Source: Voacanga thouarsii
Lineage: Eukaryota; Streptophyta; Magnoliopsida; Gentianales; Apocynaceae
Direction of reading: 5' to 3'
Assembly: GCA_026120185.1 (NCBI GenBank)
Contig: JANUWF010002425.1
Coordinates: forward strand, 620,001 to 684,000
Length of the DNA: 64,000 nucleotides
Numbering within the stretch: position 1 is the stretch's first letter; each line of letters opens with the position of its first letter. Positions 11,761 through 23,719 of the stretch are shown here, piece after piece. Both the position numbers and the translations under genes were made by a program. The notes beneath the pieces are model-generated. The model saw only the letters and a list, made by a program, of their open reading frames with translations. It searched no databases and had not been told where the DNA came from.

Positions 11761-12936
11761 TTATGTATTAGAAGGTTCATCTATTCTCTCAATAGATGTG
11801 GGGTTAGACGGTTGATCCTCGTTTGTTTGATCTTCATGAACTTCACTAAGTTCAATTTTACTCCCACTGTTCCCTTTGAGCATGTGCTCATTCTCTAAGA
11901 AGACAGTATGCTTCGAAACAAACAATTTGTTTTTAGAAGTGAAGTAGAAGTAATATCTGAAAGATGTTATCGGATATCCCACAAACAAACACTTGTTAGA
12001 CTTACTATCAAGTTTATCTGACTGTGGCCTTTTGACAAAGGCAGGACAACCCCATACTCGCAAGTGAGATAACTTTGATTTCTTACCAAAAAACATCTCA
12101 AATGGGGTAGAATCAACCATTTTTATCAGAACTTTGTTTAGTATATAAACAAAAGTTTCTAGTGCATGCCCCCAAAATGATTTTGGTAGGTCTGCAGAAG
12201 CCATCATGATCCGTACCATGTCTAGAAGGGTTCAATTCATTCTCTCAGATACACCGTTATGTTGAGGTGTTTGTGGTGGAGTCCATTGAGATAATAGCCC
12301 ATTATCTCTAAGATAACTCAGAAACTCTTGGCTCAAGTATTCTCCTCATCGATCAGATCTTAGAGTCTTAATACTGTTGTTAAGTTATTTCTCTGTTTCA
12401 TTCTTGAAGTTTTTGAACCTTTTGAGGGCCTCAGATTTGTATTTCATTAAATACAAATACCTGTATTGTGAGAAATCATCAATAAAAGTTATGAAATAGT
12501 TATAACCTCCTCTTACTTGTATTAACATTGGGCAACATACATTAGAATGTATGAGTTCTAATAACTCATTGGCCCGTTCTCCTTTTCCTAAACAAGGAGT
12601 TTTAGTCATTTTACCTAGTAAATAAGATTCGTATATACCATATGATTTATAATCAAATGACCCTAAGTCACTAAGCTTGTGTAACTTAGAAATACGATTT
12701 TCGTTTACATGGCCCAAACGACAATGCCATAAGTAAGAGGTGTTAGAGTTATCCATTTTAGGTTTTTTATTGTTTATATTGAGAACTGGATTATTCAAGT
12801 CTAGAACATATAAACCATCAACCAGAGTTGTTGAACTATAATGAATATCATTCAATGAAAAAGAACAACATTTATTCTTAAATATAAAATGAAATCCATT
12901 TAAGTCTAAACACGCAATTAAGATAATGTATTTCAT
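11761..12936 (-). pseudogene. Co1 integrase
   Basis: The N-terminal piece (12385-12936) has the zinc-binding HCRLGHVNENRISKLH of copia integrases, but the two expected cysteines of CESCLLGKM read as YESYLLGKM. The catalytic core follows with ITFIDDFSQYRYLYLMKYKSE. The second piece (11761-12219) includes the conserved FWGHALETFVYILNKV and the C-terminal LRVWGCPAF and FVGYP motifs. Several stops separate the pieces. The integrase would join copia cDNA to host DNA. Loss of the zinc ligands and the stops make it non-functional. Confidence 0.9.
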
Positions 12937-13092
12937 TAAAATTGGTACATAATAACAGTTTTGCAGTTCTGGAATTAATCCCGAAGGCAGGTTTATCTCC
13001 TATGTCTCCACAGCAAGTGCAGCAACCTTTGCCCCATTTGCAGTACGTAGGTCCACATCACCTTTCTCTAGCCTTCTACTATTCTTTAATCC

Positions 13093-14025
13093 CTACAAAT
13101 TATTGCACAAATGAGATCCACATCCGGTATCTAATACCCATATCTCATTTCTAAAGGCAGTATTTATCTCAATCATAAATATACCTGGAGTAAAAGTAGA
13201 AGTGCTTGTAAGCTTCTCCTTCTGCTTATTGTCCTTAATGGTCTCCAAGTAAGCTTTGCAATTGCGCCTCCAGTGGCCCATCTTACCATAATGATAGCAT
13301 GGGCCCTTGGTAGCTACATCATTCTTGTTCACACCAACTTTGGGCTTCATGGGAGCCTTCTTCTTCTTCTTCTTTTGAACTTTCTTCTTAGAAGAAGAAG
13401 ATTCTACCATTAAAACTACATTGGTATCCTTCTTCATGGAGGGCTCTGCAGTTTTGAGAAGATTGATCAATTCTGGAATGGTGGACTCAATCTTGTTCAT
13501 CTAATAGTTAATCACAAATTGTGAGAAACTATTAGGTAAAGATTGAAGAATTAAGTCAACACTTAAGTCATGATCTATCGCGAAACCGAGAGATTCAAGC
13601 TTCTCTATTAAGCCCAGCATTTTCAGCCCATAAGTGGTCACAGAAGAACCCTTTGCCATTTTGCAATAGAATAGTTGCTTTGAGATCTCATATCTCTCAG
13701 TTCTGCCTTGGGCATCAAACTGCTCTTGAAGATATAGTATAATCAATTGAGCATCTATATGCTCGTGCTATTTTTGCAACTCGGGAGTCATGGATGCTAG
13801 CATAATACATGATACTGTATCACTATCCTCCTTATGCCTTTTGTGGATAGTATGCTCATCTGTATAAGCATCTTGAGCTGGTGGTGGTGGAATAGGAGCA
13901 TATAGCACGTAGAGCAACTTTTTCGATTTGAGAACGATTCTCAAATTTCTATACCAGTCGAGATAGTTTGATTCGGTTAACTTATTGGTTTCCAAGATGT
14001 TATGTAGGTTTAAGTTTGTAGACAT
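13093..14025 (-). pseudogene. Co1 gag and protease
   Basis: The gag starts at 14025 (MSTNLNLHNILETNKL), the usual copia gag opening with LTESNYLDWYRNLRIVLKS. Downstream are SDTVSCIMLASMTPELQK, a broken region at 13747-13768, and a zinc knuckle CYHYGKMGHWRRNC whose second Cys is Tyr. A Lys-rich stretch precedes the knuckle. The protease begins with WVLDTGCGSHLC (active-site DTG). At least three stops or frameshifts interrupt the frame (near 13750, 13500 and 13093). Gag would form the particle, and the protease would cut the polyprotein. Confidence 0.88.
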
Positions 14026-14320
14026 GATGCAAGTGACCTAGATGTAAAGATAGAGAGCATTAGCTACTTATATATGCACATTATATGCAAATAATTAGGA
14101 CTTTAATTAAACGCATTTTTACTCCACTATTTTACTCAAACCAATAGCCCCCACTACTGATTCAGGAAAGCTTGTTGGAAGCTTTCCTAGTGGACCGGTA
14201 TCCAAATTCTCCAAGAATAACCTTAGGTTTGTCCAACAAGTCACCCTTGAGTTCATTGGTAGGTATCCAATACCAATTACATTGTATGTAACTACAGGAT
14301 CATTGGGTGATTAACAGCTT
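14026..14320 (-). other. Co1 leader remnant
   Basis: Non-coding DNA between the gag start and the truncation point. It resembles the start of the Co2 leader in composition (for example CTCCACTATTTTACTC) and contains the short repeat GAAAGCTTGTTGGAAGCTTTC. It ends at about 14320, where zinc-knuckle sequence of Gy2 gag begins. Confidence 0.5.
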
Positions 14321-14324
14321 TTAA

Positions 14325-15263
14325 TCTTGTTTTTGGGCTCTCATAGGAAGTATATTCTTATCCAAGGCACTTAAAACACTTGATATCCCTATTCATTTGT
14401 GGCCTTTCCATGGTTTTTCCCTTGTCCTTATTCTATCCTTCCCTAAGTTTCCAATCCTCCCTAGGTTTCCAACCTTCCTTAGGTTTGTTGAAGTCCCTTT
14501 GGAATGGCTTAGGGACTTCATTCTTCTTAATTGGCACATTGCTAGTAGTGTTAGGATTTGAAAGTAATGGTCTAGTAAATGCCCTCCTTTTTAATTGCCT
14601 CTTAATCTTTATAGTAGCATGTACCATATCCTCTAATCGATCATAGGGGTGTAATTCTACCAAATTGGCAACCCTCTATTTAATCCTCCCAAGAACTTTG
14701 CCCTCGTTGCTCTAGGATCCTCATTGATTTGAGCTCTCATCAACATAACTTCCATCTCTTTATGGTAATCTTCCATACACTTGTTCCCTTGCTTGAGTGA
14801 TTGGAGCCATTGATAAAGATCATTGTAGTAATGGTGTGGTATAAACCTTGCCCTCATCATATCTTTCAACAAATTTCAACTAGCTACAGTTTCCACTCCC
14901 ATTTATCTCATTTGTGCACTAACTTGCTCCCACCAAACCAAAGCATACTCTGAAAATTCCAAAATAGCCAACCTCACTTTTGACCTCTCACTATAAGTAT
15001 AATTTTCTAGGAATATCTCAATCTTGCTCTCCCACTCAAAATATGCTTCAAGGTCACTCTTGCCATAGAATGTAGGTACTTTCAATTTAATGTTGTTCAA
15101 CTTCTTCTCCTCATCATTTCCTTCTCTCTTACCTCCTCTATTGCCCTATCCTCTATGGTTTTCCCCAAGGGCTTCAACTTGTTCCCCCTCATACCATTCA
15201 TCAACTCCCTCAAATTCTCTTTCTAACCCCCCTTAGGTTGTTCCCATCATTCCTTCCTTGGTC
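14325..15263 (-). pseudogene. Gy2 gag, C-terminal part (Ty3/gypsy)
   Basis: Three frame-shifted pieces form one gypsy gag: NIKLKVPTFYGKSDLEAYFEWE (residues shown in two overlapping parts: NIKLKVPTFYGKSD and LEAYFEWE) with WWEQVSAQMR; then FIPHHYYNDLYQWLQSLKQG and MEDYHKEMEVMLMRAQ; then RLEDMVHATIKIKRQLKRR. A broken zinc knuckle (CFKCLG, then a stop) is last. This is the common plant gypsy gag with the retrotransposon gag domain. Its N-terminal part continues at 23720-24091 on the other side of Co2. Protease, RT and integrase are lost where it joins Co1 at about 14320. Confidence 0.8.
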
Positions 15264-15268
15264 CCTAC
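15264..15268. other. Co2 target site duplication, left copy
   Basis: CCTAC directly before TGTTGGG of the Co2 LTR. It is matched by CCTAC at 23715-23719. Confidence 0.9.
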
Positions 15269-16720
15269 TGTTGGGATTCGTGGACTCCTAAACGCGGAAA
15301 ACATCTACGAATCCCTCCCGAGGACCCAAGTAAACGATTAAGAAGATGTAAACGATTAAGAGTTACCTCTGAGTTCTTGTAATCGAAATCCTTCGATTAC
15401 GGTTGCTACTGTTGTACGTTCGACCCGAACAATCACCGGACAGTTGCGGTATGCGAACGTCCTCTACGGATACACACCGCGAACTCACTCGATACCGGGG
15501 AGTGCTAGCGCCTAGGGTTTGAGAGGTTTTTTTTCTTTCTACGGTAGAGAATGGCACGAATGTTCTCAACAGGAAAAATTGGACTATCGAAAGACGGCTA
15601 GGGTTTTCTTAAAAAACCCTCGAACCTCTTAGAGTCCAACCCTAATCATATCTTATCATATTCTAATTTAAATTCAAATTAAATTAAAGCGATATGATAA
15701 GATTACGCCATTATCTCGGTAATTTAACTAATTATTTTACCGAGTCGATTCTTATAATACGGATATCATCCAGATTCATCGAACTTGGTCACCGAGAAAA
15801 ATAACCTAACAAGTTCGCTTATTGTGTGACCCTATAGGTTCATTTAACACCGGTAGCGTGCCTAAATCGTATTTAAATGGCCCACAAGTTATAAGCGGTT
15901 TCTAGCAAAACATTATAACTATCCGAGGTTAAATGAAGATCGGTGATCTCTTTGAACCAAACCATAATTTTATATTTAGTCCCTTTGTCACACGATATCC
16001 AGATTAAGCATAAGGCACGGAGCATGTCATCCTTATTAAGCTTAATCAATTATTTCTTGATTTCATAGTAGACTATTCAAACAAATGATATCAATATCTT
16101 AGATTGATATATTTGAGCACGGCCATGCATTTTTAACAGTCTAACTTATCAAGGGGCCCATGGATATCTCTCCCATAATTGAGAGGGACAAATTCCTTCA
16201 CAATCAATCATATTCCTCTCCTTGATTTATTTTATATCCAACGAGTAGTCTAATTTATTATCTAGTTAAAGACAACTTTAGACAATGTCAAAATATAGAA
16301 TTTATCAAGTAAGAAACTATGATGAATTTAGGTCGAAGGACTTTCAATATTATTATGGCTAGAAAGTACTTATGACATATTCCATGAAGTACTCTCACGA
16401 GTGGGTCATGTCCAATACAATGTTCTCTAACATTTATTTATGTCTTGACTCGATATCACAAATATCCATGGCCGATAAAACATAGCCATCAAGTCACAAA
16501 CATACTAATCTTAATTTATTATTATTCCAATAATAATAATCGATCGAGGACAGTTTTAGAATAGTCATTGTATTCATTGTAGGGTTTTACTATCAAGTCA
16601 CGTACTTGATGACCAACAAAACAAAATTCACTATTCATGGAAAGGAAAGCCTCATATTATTATATAAAACATAATGACAATTGTATAAGTACAAATTGAC
16701 TCTAGGGCATATCCCCAACG
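15269..16720 (-). repeat. Co2 3' LTR
   Basis: About 1.45 kb, from TGTTGGGATTCG to CCCCAAC(G). It is followed on the inner side by the polypurine tract, which reads AAGTGGGAGACT on the minus strand. A 68-codon ORF at 15363-15569 is also present in the other LTR with changes and is not considered a gene. Confidence 0.93.
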
Positions 16721-16735
16721 AGTCTCCCACTTGCA

Positions 16736-18377
16736 CTAAGACCAATTTGGTATAAGCCGTAATCCCATTGTTACGGTATGACTATCATGTTTAGACGATG
16801 GGAGAGGCTTTGTCGATGGATCTGCAACATTGTCATCGGTTGGCACCTTGCATACATTGACATCTCCTCTATCAACAATTTCTCGAATGAGATGAAAACG
16901 TCTAAGTATATGTTTGGATCGCTGATGTGATCTTGGTTCCTTAGCTTGTGCAATGGCTCCATTGTTGTCACAATAGAGATCCACTGGGTTCACAATACTA
17001 GGAACTACATCTAGTTACGTAATGAACTTTTTAATCCAAAGCTGCTTCTTTAGGCTGCGGTGAGGCGACTACATACTCGGCTTACGTAGTAGAATCGGCC
17101 ACGGTGTCTTGCTTTGAACTTTTCCGACTTACGGCACCTCCATTCAAACAAAATAGAAAACACTGATTGCGATCTATAATCATCTATGTCGGATCGAAAA
17201 CTAGCATCGGTGTAACCATTTACAACTAGCTCGCCTTCTTGTCCTCCATAAACTAAGAACATATCTTTAGTTCTTCTTAAGTACTTTAGTATGTTCTTAA
17301 CGACGATCCGAGTGTGCCTCTCCGAGATTTGGTTGGAACACGCTTGTCATGCTCAATGCATATGATACATCGGGTCGAGTACATAACATGGCATACATGA
17401 TAGACCCTATAGCGGAAGCGTATGGTATCTTGTTCATGCGCTCTTCTTCATCCTTCGTAGAAGGACTTTGAGTTTTCTTGAGCTTAATGCCATGTGACAT
17501 TGGCAAGAATCCTCTCTTAGAGTCTTGCATCTTGAACCTTTTCGAGTACCTTGTCAATGTATGCACTTTGACTTAGGCCAATTAGCTTTCTAGATCTATC
17601 TCTATAGATCCTTATACCTAGAATATAGGCAGCTTCACCTAAGTCTTTCATTGAGAAACAATTTCCCAACCATGTCTTTACACTTTGTAGAGTTGGGATG
17701 TCGTTTCCAATGAGTAAGATATCATCAACATAAAGTACCAAAAAGACTATTGCATTCCCACTTGTTTTCTTATAGACACAAGGCTCATCTTCATTTTTGA
17801 TAAAGTTAAATTCTTTAATTGCTTCATCAAAACGAAGATTCCAGACTTCTAGATGCTTGCTTCAATCCATAAATGGATCTTTGAAGCTTGCACACTTTAT
17901 TAGAATTCAAAGGATCATCAAAACCCTCGAGGTTGTGTCATGTACACATCTTCGAGTAAGTTTCCATTAAGAAACGCGGTTTTGACATCCATTTGCCAAA
18001 TTTCATAGTCATAATATGCTTGCTATGGCAAGAAGAATTCGATAGATTTAAGCATTACAAGCTGGTGAAAAGGTTTCATCATAGTCTATACCATGAGTTT
18101 GTCTATAACCTTTTGCTACCGGTCGTGCTTTGTAAGTATGCACATTTCCCTCCATGTCTGTTTTCTTTTTGAAAACCCACTTACACCCAATGGTTTTTGA
18201 ACCTTTAGGTGGGTTAACCAAAGTCCAAACTTGGTTATCATACATGGATTGCATCTCGGACTTCATAGCCTCTAACCATTTTCTAGAGTCGAGAACTCTT
18301 AATGGCTTCTTGATAGGAAGTGGGCTCATCATTAACCATAAGCTCCACATTGTGATCGTCGGTGATGAGAAATCCAT
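16736..18377 (-). pseudogene. Co2 reverse transcriptase and RNase H
   Basis: In element order: SRKWLEAMKSEMQSMYDNQVW and GCKWVFKKKTD with ETFSPACNA (18048-18377), then the catalytic LYVDDILLIGND and KDLGEAAYILGIRIYRD (17517-17741), SIMYAMLCTRPDVSYALS (17297-17566), YTDASF (17050-17262), and the RNase H end YCDNNGAIAQAKE with NVADPSTKPL (16736-16993). Frameshifts separate most pieces, so no full polyprotein can be made even though the LTRs are young. The first motif is given here in part and runs without a break in the frame. Confidence 0.9.
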
Positions 18378-18491
18378 ATCTCTCGGGTTGTTGACGAACC
18401 CTATCGGATCTTCGAGGTCCTTGTTCTATAGATGTAGGCTCATCTTGGACTTGTGAGCCATCTAATCGAGATTCATTATTTGGTTCGGGCA

Positions 18492-19639
18492 CTAATTGTG
18501 GCTCTTGAATCTCATCTTGATGAGGTTCGAGGCACTAAGCTGTGGTCCTTGAATCTCATCAAGATGTATTTTACTCCCACTGATTCTTTTGGAAATAAAT
18601 TCCTTTTCAAGAAAGAATCCATTTCGAGCAACAATTACTCTATTTTCTTTTGGGAGATAAAATTGATATCCTTTAGTTTCTTTAGGATACCCCACAAATA
18701 TGCATTTATCGGATTTAGGTGCAAGTTTATCGAGATAATAAACGCTTTACATAAACTTCACAACCCCAAATCTTCAGAAATAACAAACTAGGTTGTCTCC
18801 CGAGTCCATATCTCATATGGCGTTTTACGAACCGATTTAGATGGAACTCGATTTAGTATGAATGCGGCGAGTCTCCAGGGCATAACCCCAAAAGGAGATT
18901 GGAAGATCGGTTTGACTCATCATTGATCGAACCATATCTAATAAAGTCCGATTTCTCCGTTCGGATACACCATTCCATTGAGGTGTTCCTGGTGGAGTTA
19001 ATTGGGAAATAATTCCACAATTTTTAAGATGCTCGTCAAACTCGTGGCTTAAGTATTCACCACCTCGATCCGATCGAAGTGTTTTGATACTTTTGCCAAG
19101 TTGATTTTGTACTTCATTTTGAAATTCTTTGAATTTACGGAACGATTCAGATTTGTGTTTCATCGGATACGGGTATCCATATCTGCTTGAAATCATCTGT
19201 AAATGTAATGAAATGCTTGAAATCCTCCTCTAGCGAGTGAATTCATTGGTCCACATACATCGGTATGTATTAGGCCCAATAAATCGGTTGCCCTTTCATT
19301 TTGTCCTTTGAAAGGCGCTTTAGTCATTTTGCCTAATAAACAAGAATCACATGTTACGTAAGATTCTAAATCAAACGATTTTAGAAGCCCATCATTATGA
19401 AGCTTTGTTATGCGTTTCTCATTTATATGGCCCAAACGACAATGCCGGAAGTAAGTCCGATTTAAATCATTGGATTTCAATCTCTTAGTATTTATATTAT
19501 AGATAGACATGTACGAAGATCCACGAAGATTTAGAATATAAAGCCCATTCGATAATGAAGCATCTCCATAAAAAATGCCGTTTTTATTAATGGAGCAAAT
19601 GTTATTCCTAATAACAAATTCAAAACCTTCTAAATCCAA
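18492..19639 (-). pseudogene. Co2 integrase
   Basis: The piece at 19193-19639 has the zinc-binding HCRLGHINEKRITKLH and CDSCLLGKMTKAPF with both cysteines kept, then LIHTDVCGPM. The core continues at 18837-19196 with SDRGGEYLSHEFDEHL, TPPGTPQWNGVSERRNRTLL (the catalytic Asp and Glu surroundings) and PISFWGYALE. The tail (18492-18695) has MGYPKETKGYQFY. A frameshift at about 19195 splits the core, and others follow near 18837. It is a typical copia integrase, disabled by frameshifts rather than by lost catalytic residues. Confidence 0.9.
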
Positions 19640-19849
19640 ACAAGAAAGCTGAAATAATATTCCTACTCATAGCGAGGAACATAAAAACAATTGTTCGGTT
19701 CTAAAACAAGCCCATTTGGGCAAAATTAATTCAAAAGTTCCTACGGCTCTCTGCGGCAACTTTTGCTCCATTCGCAACTCGTAGGTCCACCTCGCCTTTT
19801 GCCAAGGCTCTACTCCTTTTTAGACCACTGCACATTTACACAAATGTGA

Positions 19850-20759
19850 GATCCACAACCGGTATCCAATACCCATGAATCAGAAGTAGATAAATTAATT
19901 TCAATAACATAAATACCGAAGCGGCGGTCTCAGCTGCCTTCTTTTCTTTGCTTCCAAATAGAGCTTGCAATTTCTTAACCAATGTCCTTGTTCTCCACAA
20001 TGGTGGCAAGCTCCCTCCTTTGGTGTTTTGGCCTTAGGTTTGGGCTTGAACTTGGACTTTGCCTTGTCCTTACCCTTACTAGCCATGACCTTGCCCTTTT
20101 GGTTGTTCTTTTTGCCTTTCCCTTTTTGAACCATTAGAACACTAGGAGTATTCTTCTTAATGTTCAATTCAGCTTGTTTTAGCATCCCATGCAATTCGGT
20201 AATGGATTTCTCCATATTATGCATGTTAAAATTCATGACAAAGCTGGTCATACTCGGCGGGTAAAGAGCCCAAGATCAAATCCGTGGCCATGTCATGATT
20301 AACGGGAGCACCAAGCTTATCAAGATGATCTAGATAGCCCTTCATTTTAAGGACATGAGCACTTACCGAGGTGCCGGAAACCATCTTACATGCATTTAAC
20401 GCCTTGTGAGTTTCAAATCTCTCTTGTCGTGCTTGCTCTTGGAACATTTCCTTGAGATGCACAATCATGTCATATGCCTCTGCTTCTTCAAACTGTTTTT
20501 GAAGTTCAGAGTTCATGGTTGCTAGCATGAGGCAAGTAACATCGTTGGAGTCATCTTTGTGCTTACTATAAGCATCTTTTTCAGCTTTTGAGGCATTATT
20601 TGCTGGAGTAGGGGGAATAGGATTTTCAAGAACATAGAGCCTTTTTTCTTGCTTAAGAACAATTCTTAAGTTTCGTGCCCAATCAAGAAAGTTAGTCCCA
20701 CTAAGCTTGTCTTTCTCAAGCACAGATCGCAATGAATTATTCCAACTGTTTGTTGCCAT
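19850..20759 (-). pseudogene. Co2 gag and protease
   Basis: Gag starts at 20759 (MATNSWNNSLRSVLEKDKL) and runs 177 codons with the copia gag features LSGTNFLDWARNLRIVLK, DVTCLMLATMNSELQKQFE and LILGSLPAEYD. After a frameshift at about 20240 it continues into a Lys-rich basic stretch and the intact zinc knuckle CHHCGEQGHWLRNC. Beyond a further break the protease start WVLDTGCGSH is visible near 19850-19880. Gag forms the particle and binds RNA, and the protease matures it. The gag N-terminal domain is the best-preserved copia protein in the window. Confidence 0.88.
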
Positions 20760-22245
20760 TATCTACATACAAAAATATGCAAAGTAATTAATTTTTTTTT
20801 TTTGAGACTCTAACGAAAAACTCCCACTAAAAGCATTTAAACTTTTTGAAACTTCAACATTTTGATGTTTCGTAGTGGGGAAAAATATTTTGTTTTAATC
20901 ATAAGTAAGCTTTGGCTTTAATCTTATAATTAAATAAAAATTCTAATTTTAAATGAGATAGACATCAAATGTCCCGGCTAAAAATATCTCATAAAATGCC
21001 CTAGGCCCAAAACCATTTTGATAGCCCGGTTAAGTCAAACCATATCAAACATATGGAAAACTATTTTCCATCTTATCTCACTCGAGATAATCAAAAGCAT
21101 CCTACTTTGGCGGGAATGACCATATGATGATCTAAGTAATAACAAGTGTTTGATTTTGGAAGGCATTTAACACTTAAATTTTTTTTTCTCTTAAAAAAAT
21201 TTGATTGAATTGTAGTAACCAGGAAATAAACATATCAAATATGCATGCAAGACATAAATAAAAGTGACATAGCATGGCCCATAACCTATGTTGATCATCA
21301 CGAGCAAAGTGAAGATCAAGGTGGTCAATCTAGGTATATGAACTCCTTAAGCATTCTCTAATGCCTTGAGCATACTCCTCCTTGGTTGTAAATGTCAGCT
21401 GCCGTCTTCTTTTACATTGGATAGTAAAATAAAAATAATTCTGTTCTAGGAAAGCGGTACAATTTTACAACAATGAAAAACGACACGCGAGCCGTATTTA
21501 AAAATTACAACTTAAAACAACCATAATGTAACCAGCCAATCACATTGGGATAAAACGGGCCATGCTATGCACTATTCAAAATAATCCACAACTACAATAA
21601 AAAATATTGACGAATAACACACAACGAACAGTTAGTTGGGGTTCCAAGGGGCAACGCCCACTGTGAGAGTCAGGGGCGGCGCCTCGAGGTCCAAGGGGCG
21701 GCGCCCACGCTGGAAGTCCCGCTGGCCGGTCGGCGGGCGGGAGTCAAGGGCGGCGCCCCTGCGAGAGTCTCGGGGCAGCGCCCACGCAGAAAACGATTTT
21801 TCCTACTCTCATTGAATGAGATTTTGCCTTCCGATTTCCGAAAATTAATCAAATTAACGTTCGGACCCCTTAATAACCATCGCCAGTGAAAATTCATATT
21901 ACATACAATATGCGTTCTTTTAATCATATTTATACGAGATAACATATTATCATGTCCTATTAATAAAAGCAATTCGCAAATATAGAACGACGGATAGCAT
22001 GCTTACGATACCATATCATATTACAACGAGACCAATTTACGGACAATCCGCAACTAATGCAGTGCGATCGAGCGACTAAGATGCATACATTAAACCTAAT
22101 TCGAGCGATCTGCATGCTAAGTATTCTAAAATCATAATCATGAGAACATGCTTGATACATACCCGTTAAATTCATATATACATATTATACATGTATTCAA
22201 CAATACGATTAATACGGATAAATCAACCTAATCGTTTAGCAAGTT
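20760..22245 (-). other. Co2 leader (primer site to gag), with GC-palindrome cluster
   Basis: A 1.5-kb non-coding leader, long for copia. Most is AT-rich, but 21640-21790 is sharply GC-rich and carries five copies of a near-palindrome of the form GGGGC(G/A)(G/A)CGCCC, at about 21645, 21673, 21693, 21748 and 21771. One part of this block is shared with the Co3 leader. No convincing ORF is present. Confidence 0.7.
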
Positions 22246-22257
22246 GCTACGATACCA
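22246..22257 (-). other. Co2 primer binding site
   Basis: The minus strand reads TGGTATCGTAGC two bases inside the 5' LTR end. It matches the initiator tRNA-Met site TGGTATCAGAGC at 10 of 12 positions. Confidence 0.7.
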
Positions 22258-22259
22258 CT

Positions 22260-23714
22260 TGTTGGGATTCGTGGACTCCTAAACGCGGAAAACATCTACG
22301 AATCCCTCCCGAGGACCCAAGTAAACGATTAAGAAGATGTAAACGATTAAGAGTTACCTCGCAGTTCTTTGTAATCGAAATCCTTCGATTACGGTTGCTT
22401 ATTGTTGTACGTTCGACCGAACAATCACCGGACATCTGCGGTATGCGAACGTCCTCTACGGATACACACCGCGAACTCACTCGATACCCGGGGAGTGCTA
22501 GCGCCTAGGGTTTGAGAGGTTTTTTTTTCTTTCTATGGTAGAGAATGGCACGAATGTTCTCAACCGAAAAAATTGGACTATCGAAAGACGGCTAGGGTTT
22601 TCTTAAAAAACCCTCGAACCTCTTAGAGTCCAACCCTAATCATATCTTATCATATTCTAATTTAAATTCAAATTAAATTAAAGCTGATATGATAAGATTC
22701 TGCCATTATCTCGGTAATTTAACTAATTATTTTACCGAGTCGATTCTTATAATCTGGATATCATCCAGATTCATCGAACTCGGTCACCGAGAAAAATAAC
22801 CTAACAAGTTCGCTTATTGTGTGACCCTATAGGTTCATTTAACACTGGTAGCGTGCCTAAATCGTATTTAAATGGCCCACAAGTTATAAGCGGTTTCTAG
22901 CAAAACATTATAACTATCCAGGTTAAATGAAGATCGGTGATCTCTTTGAACCAAACCATAATTTTATATTTAGTCCCTTTGTCACACGATATCCAGATTA
23001 AGCATAAGGCACGGAGCATGTCATCCTTATTAAGCTTAATCAATTATTTCTTGATTTCATAGTAGACTATTCAAACAAATGATATCAATATCTTAGATTG
23101 ATATATTTGAGCACGGCCATGCATTTTTAACAGTCTAACTTATCAAGGGGCCCATGGATATCTTTCCCATAATTGAGAGGGACAAATTCCTTCACAATCA
23201 ATCATATTCCTCTCCTTGATTTATTTTATATCCAACAGTAGTCTAATTTATTATCTAGTTAAAGACAACTTTAGACAATGTCAAAATATAGAATTTATCA
23301 AGTAAGAAACTATGATGAATTTAGGTCGAAGGACTTTCAATATTATTATGGCTAGAAAGTACTTATGACATATTCCATGAAGTACTCTCACAGTGGGTCA
23401 TGTCCAATACAATGTTCTCTAACATTTATTTATGTCTTGACTCGATATCACAAATATCCATGGCCGGTAAAACATAGCCATCAAGTCACAAACATACTAA
23501 TCTTAATTTATTATTATTCCAATAATAATAATCGATCGAGAGACGAGTTTTAGAATAGTCATTGTATTCAATGTAGGGTTTTACTATCAAGTCACGTACT
23601 TGATGACCAACAAAACAAAATTCACTATTCATGGAAAGGAAAGCCTCATATTATTATATAAAACATAATGACAATTGTATAAGTACAAATTGACTCTAGG
23701 GCATATCCCCAACA
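22260..23714 (-). repeat. Co2 5' LTR
   Basis: The second LTR copy, TGTTGGG...CCCCAACA, followed by the TSD CCTAC at 23715-23719. By eye it differs from the 3' LTR at scattered single bases and short indels only (for example CTGAGTTCTTG versus CGCAGTTCTTTG). Confidence 0.93.
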
Positions 23715-23719
23715 CCTAC
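23715..23719. other. Co2 target site duplication, right copy
   Basis: CCTAC, matching 15264-15268. Confidence 0.9.

Larger units (their letters stand above)
8441..14320 (-). mobile_element. Co1: Ty1/copia element (Angela type), 5' end lost
   Basis: Minus-strand copia element with 3' LTR (8441-10157), polypurine tract (AAGTGGGAG), RNase H, RT, integrase, protease and gag in copia order, then part of the leader. The LTR carries CCTAGAGGCAATCACTTG near its start, a signature of the Angela lineage. The 5' LTR and primer site are missing: at about 14320 the leader joins Gy2 gag. Stops break every domain, so it is inactive. It inserted into the At1 5' LTR. Confidence 0.85.
15269..23714 (-). mobile_element. 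Co2: complete Ty1/copia element in Gy2 gag
   Basis: An 8.45-kb element bounded by two nearly identical LTRs (15269-16720 and 22260-23714) and the 5-bp duplication CCTAC. It lies on the minus strand: 5' LTR, primer site, 1.5-kb leader, gag, protease, integrase, RT, RNase H, polypurine tract, 3' LTR. It interrupts the gag of Gy2, so it is younger than Gy2. The near-identical LTRs suggest a fairly recent insertion, although its coding region already carries frameshifts. The LTR words GGGGATATGCCCTAGAG relate it to the Angela lineage, but it is a different family from Co1. Confidence 0.93.

Noticed and set aside
21670..22175. Minus-strand ORFs in the Co2 leader (100 and 71 codons)
   Set aside because: They run through the GC-palindrome cluster and AT-rich leader, overlap each other, and have no counterpart in the Co3 leader.
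22191..22508. 105-codon plus-strand ORF across the Co2 5' LTR border
   Set aside because: It crosses the primer site and LTR end and is antisense to the element; the matching LTR copy at 15269 has a different open frame.
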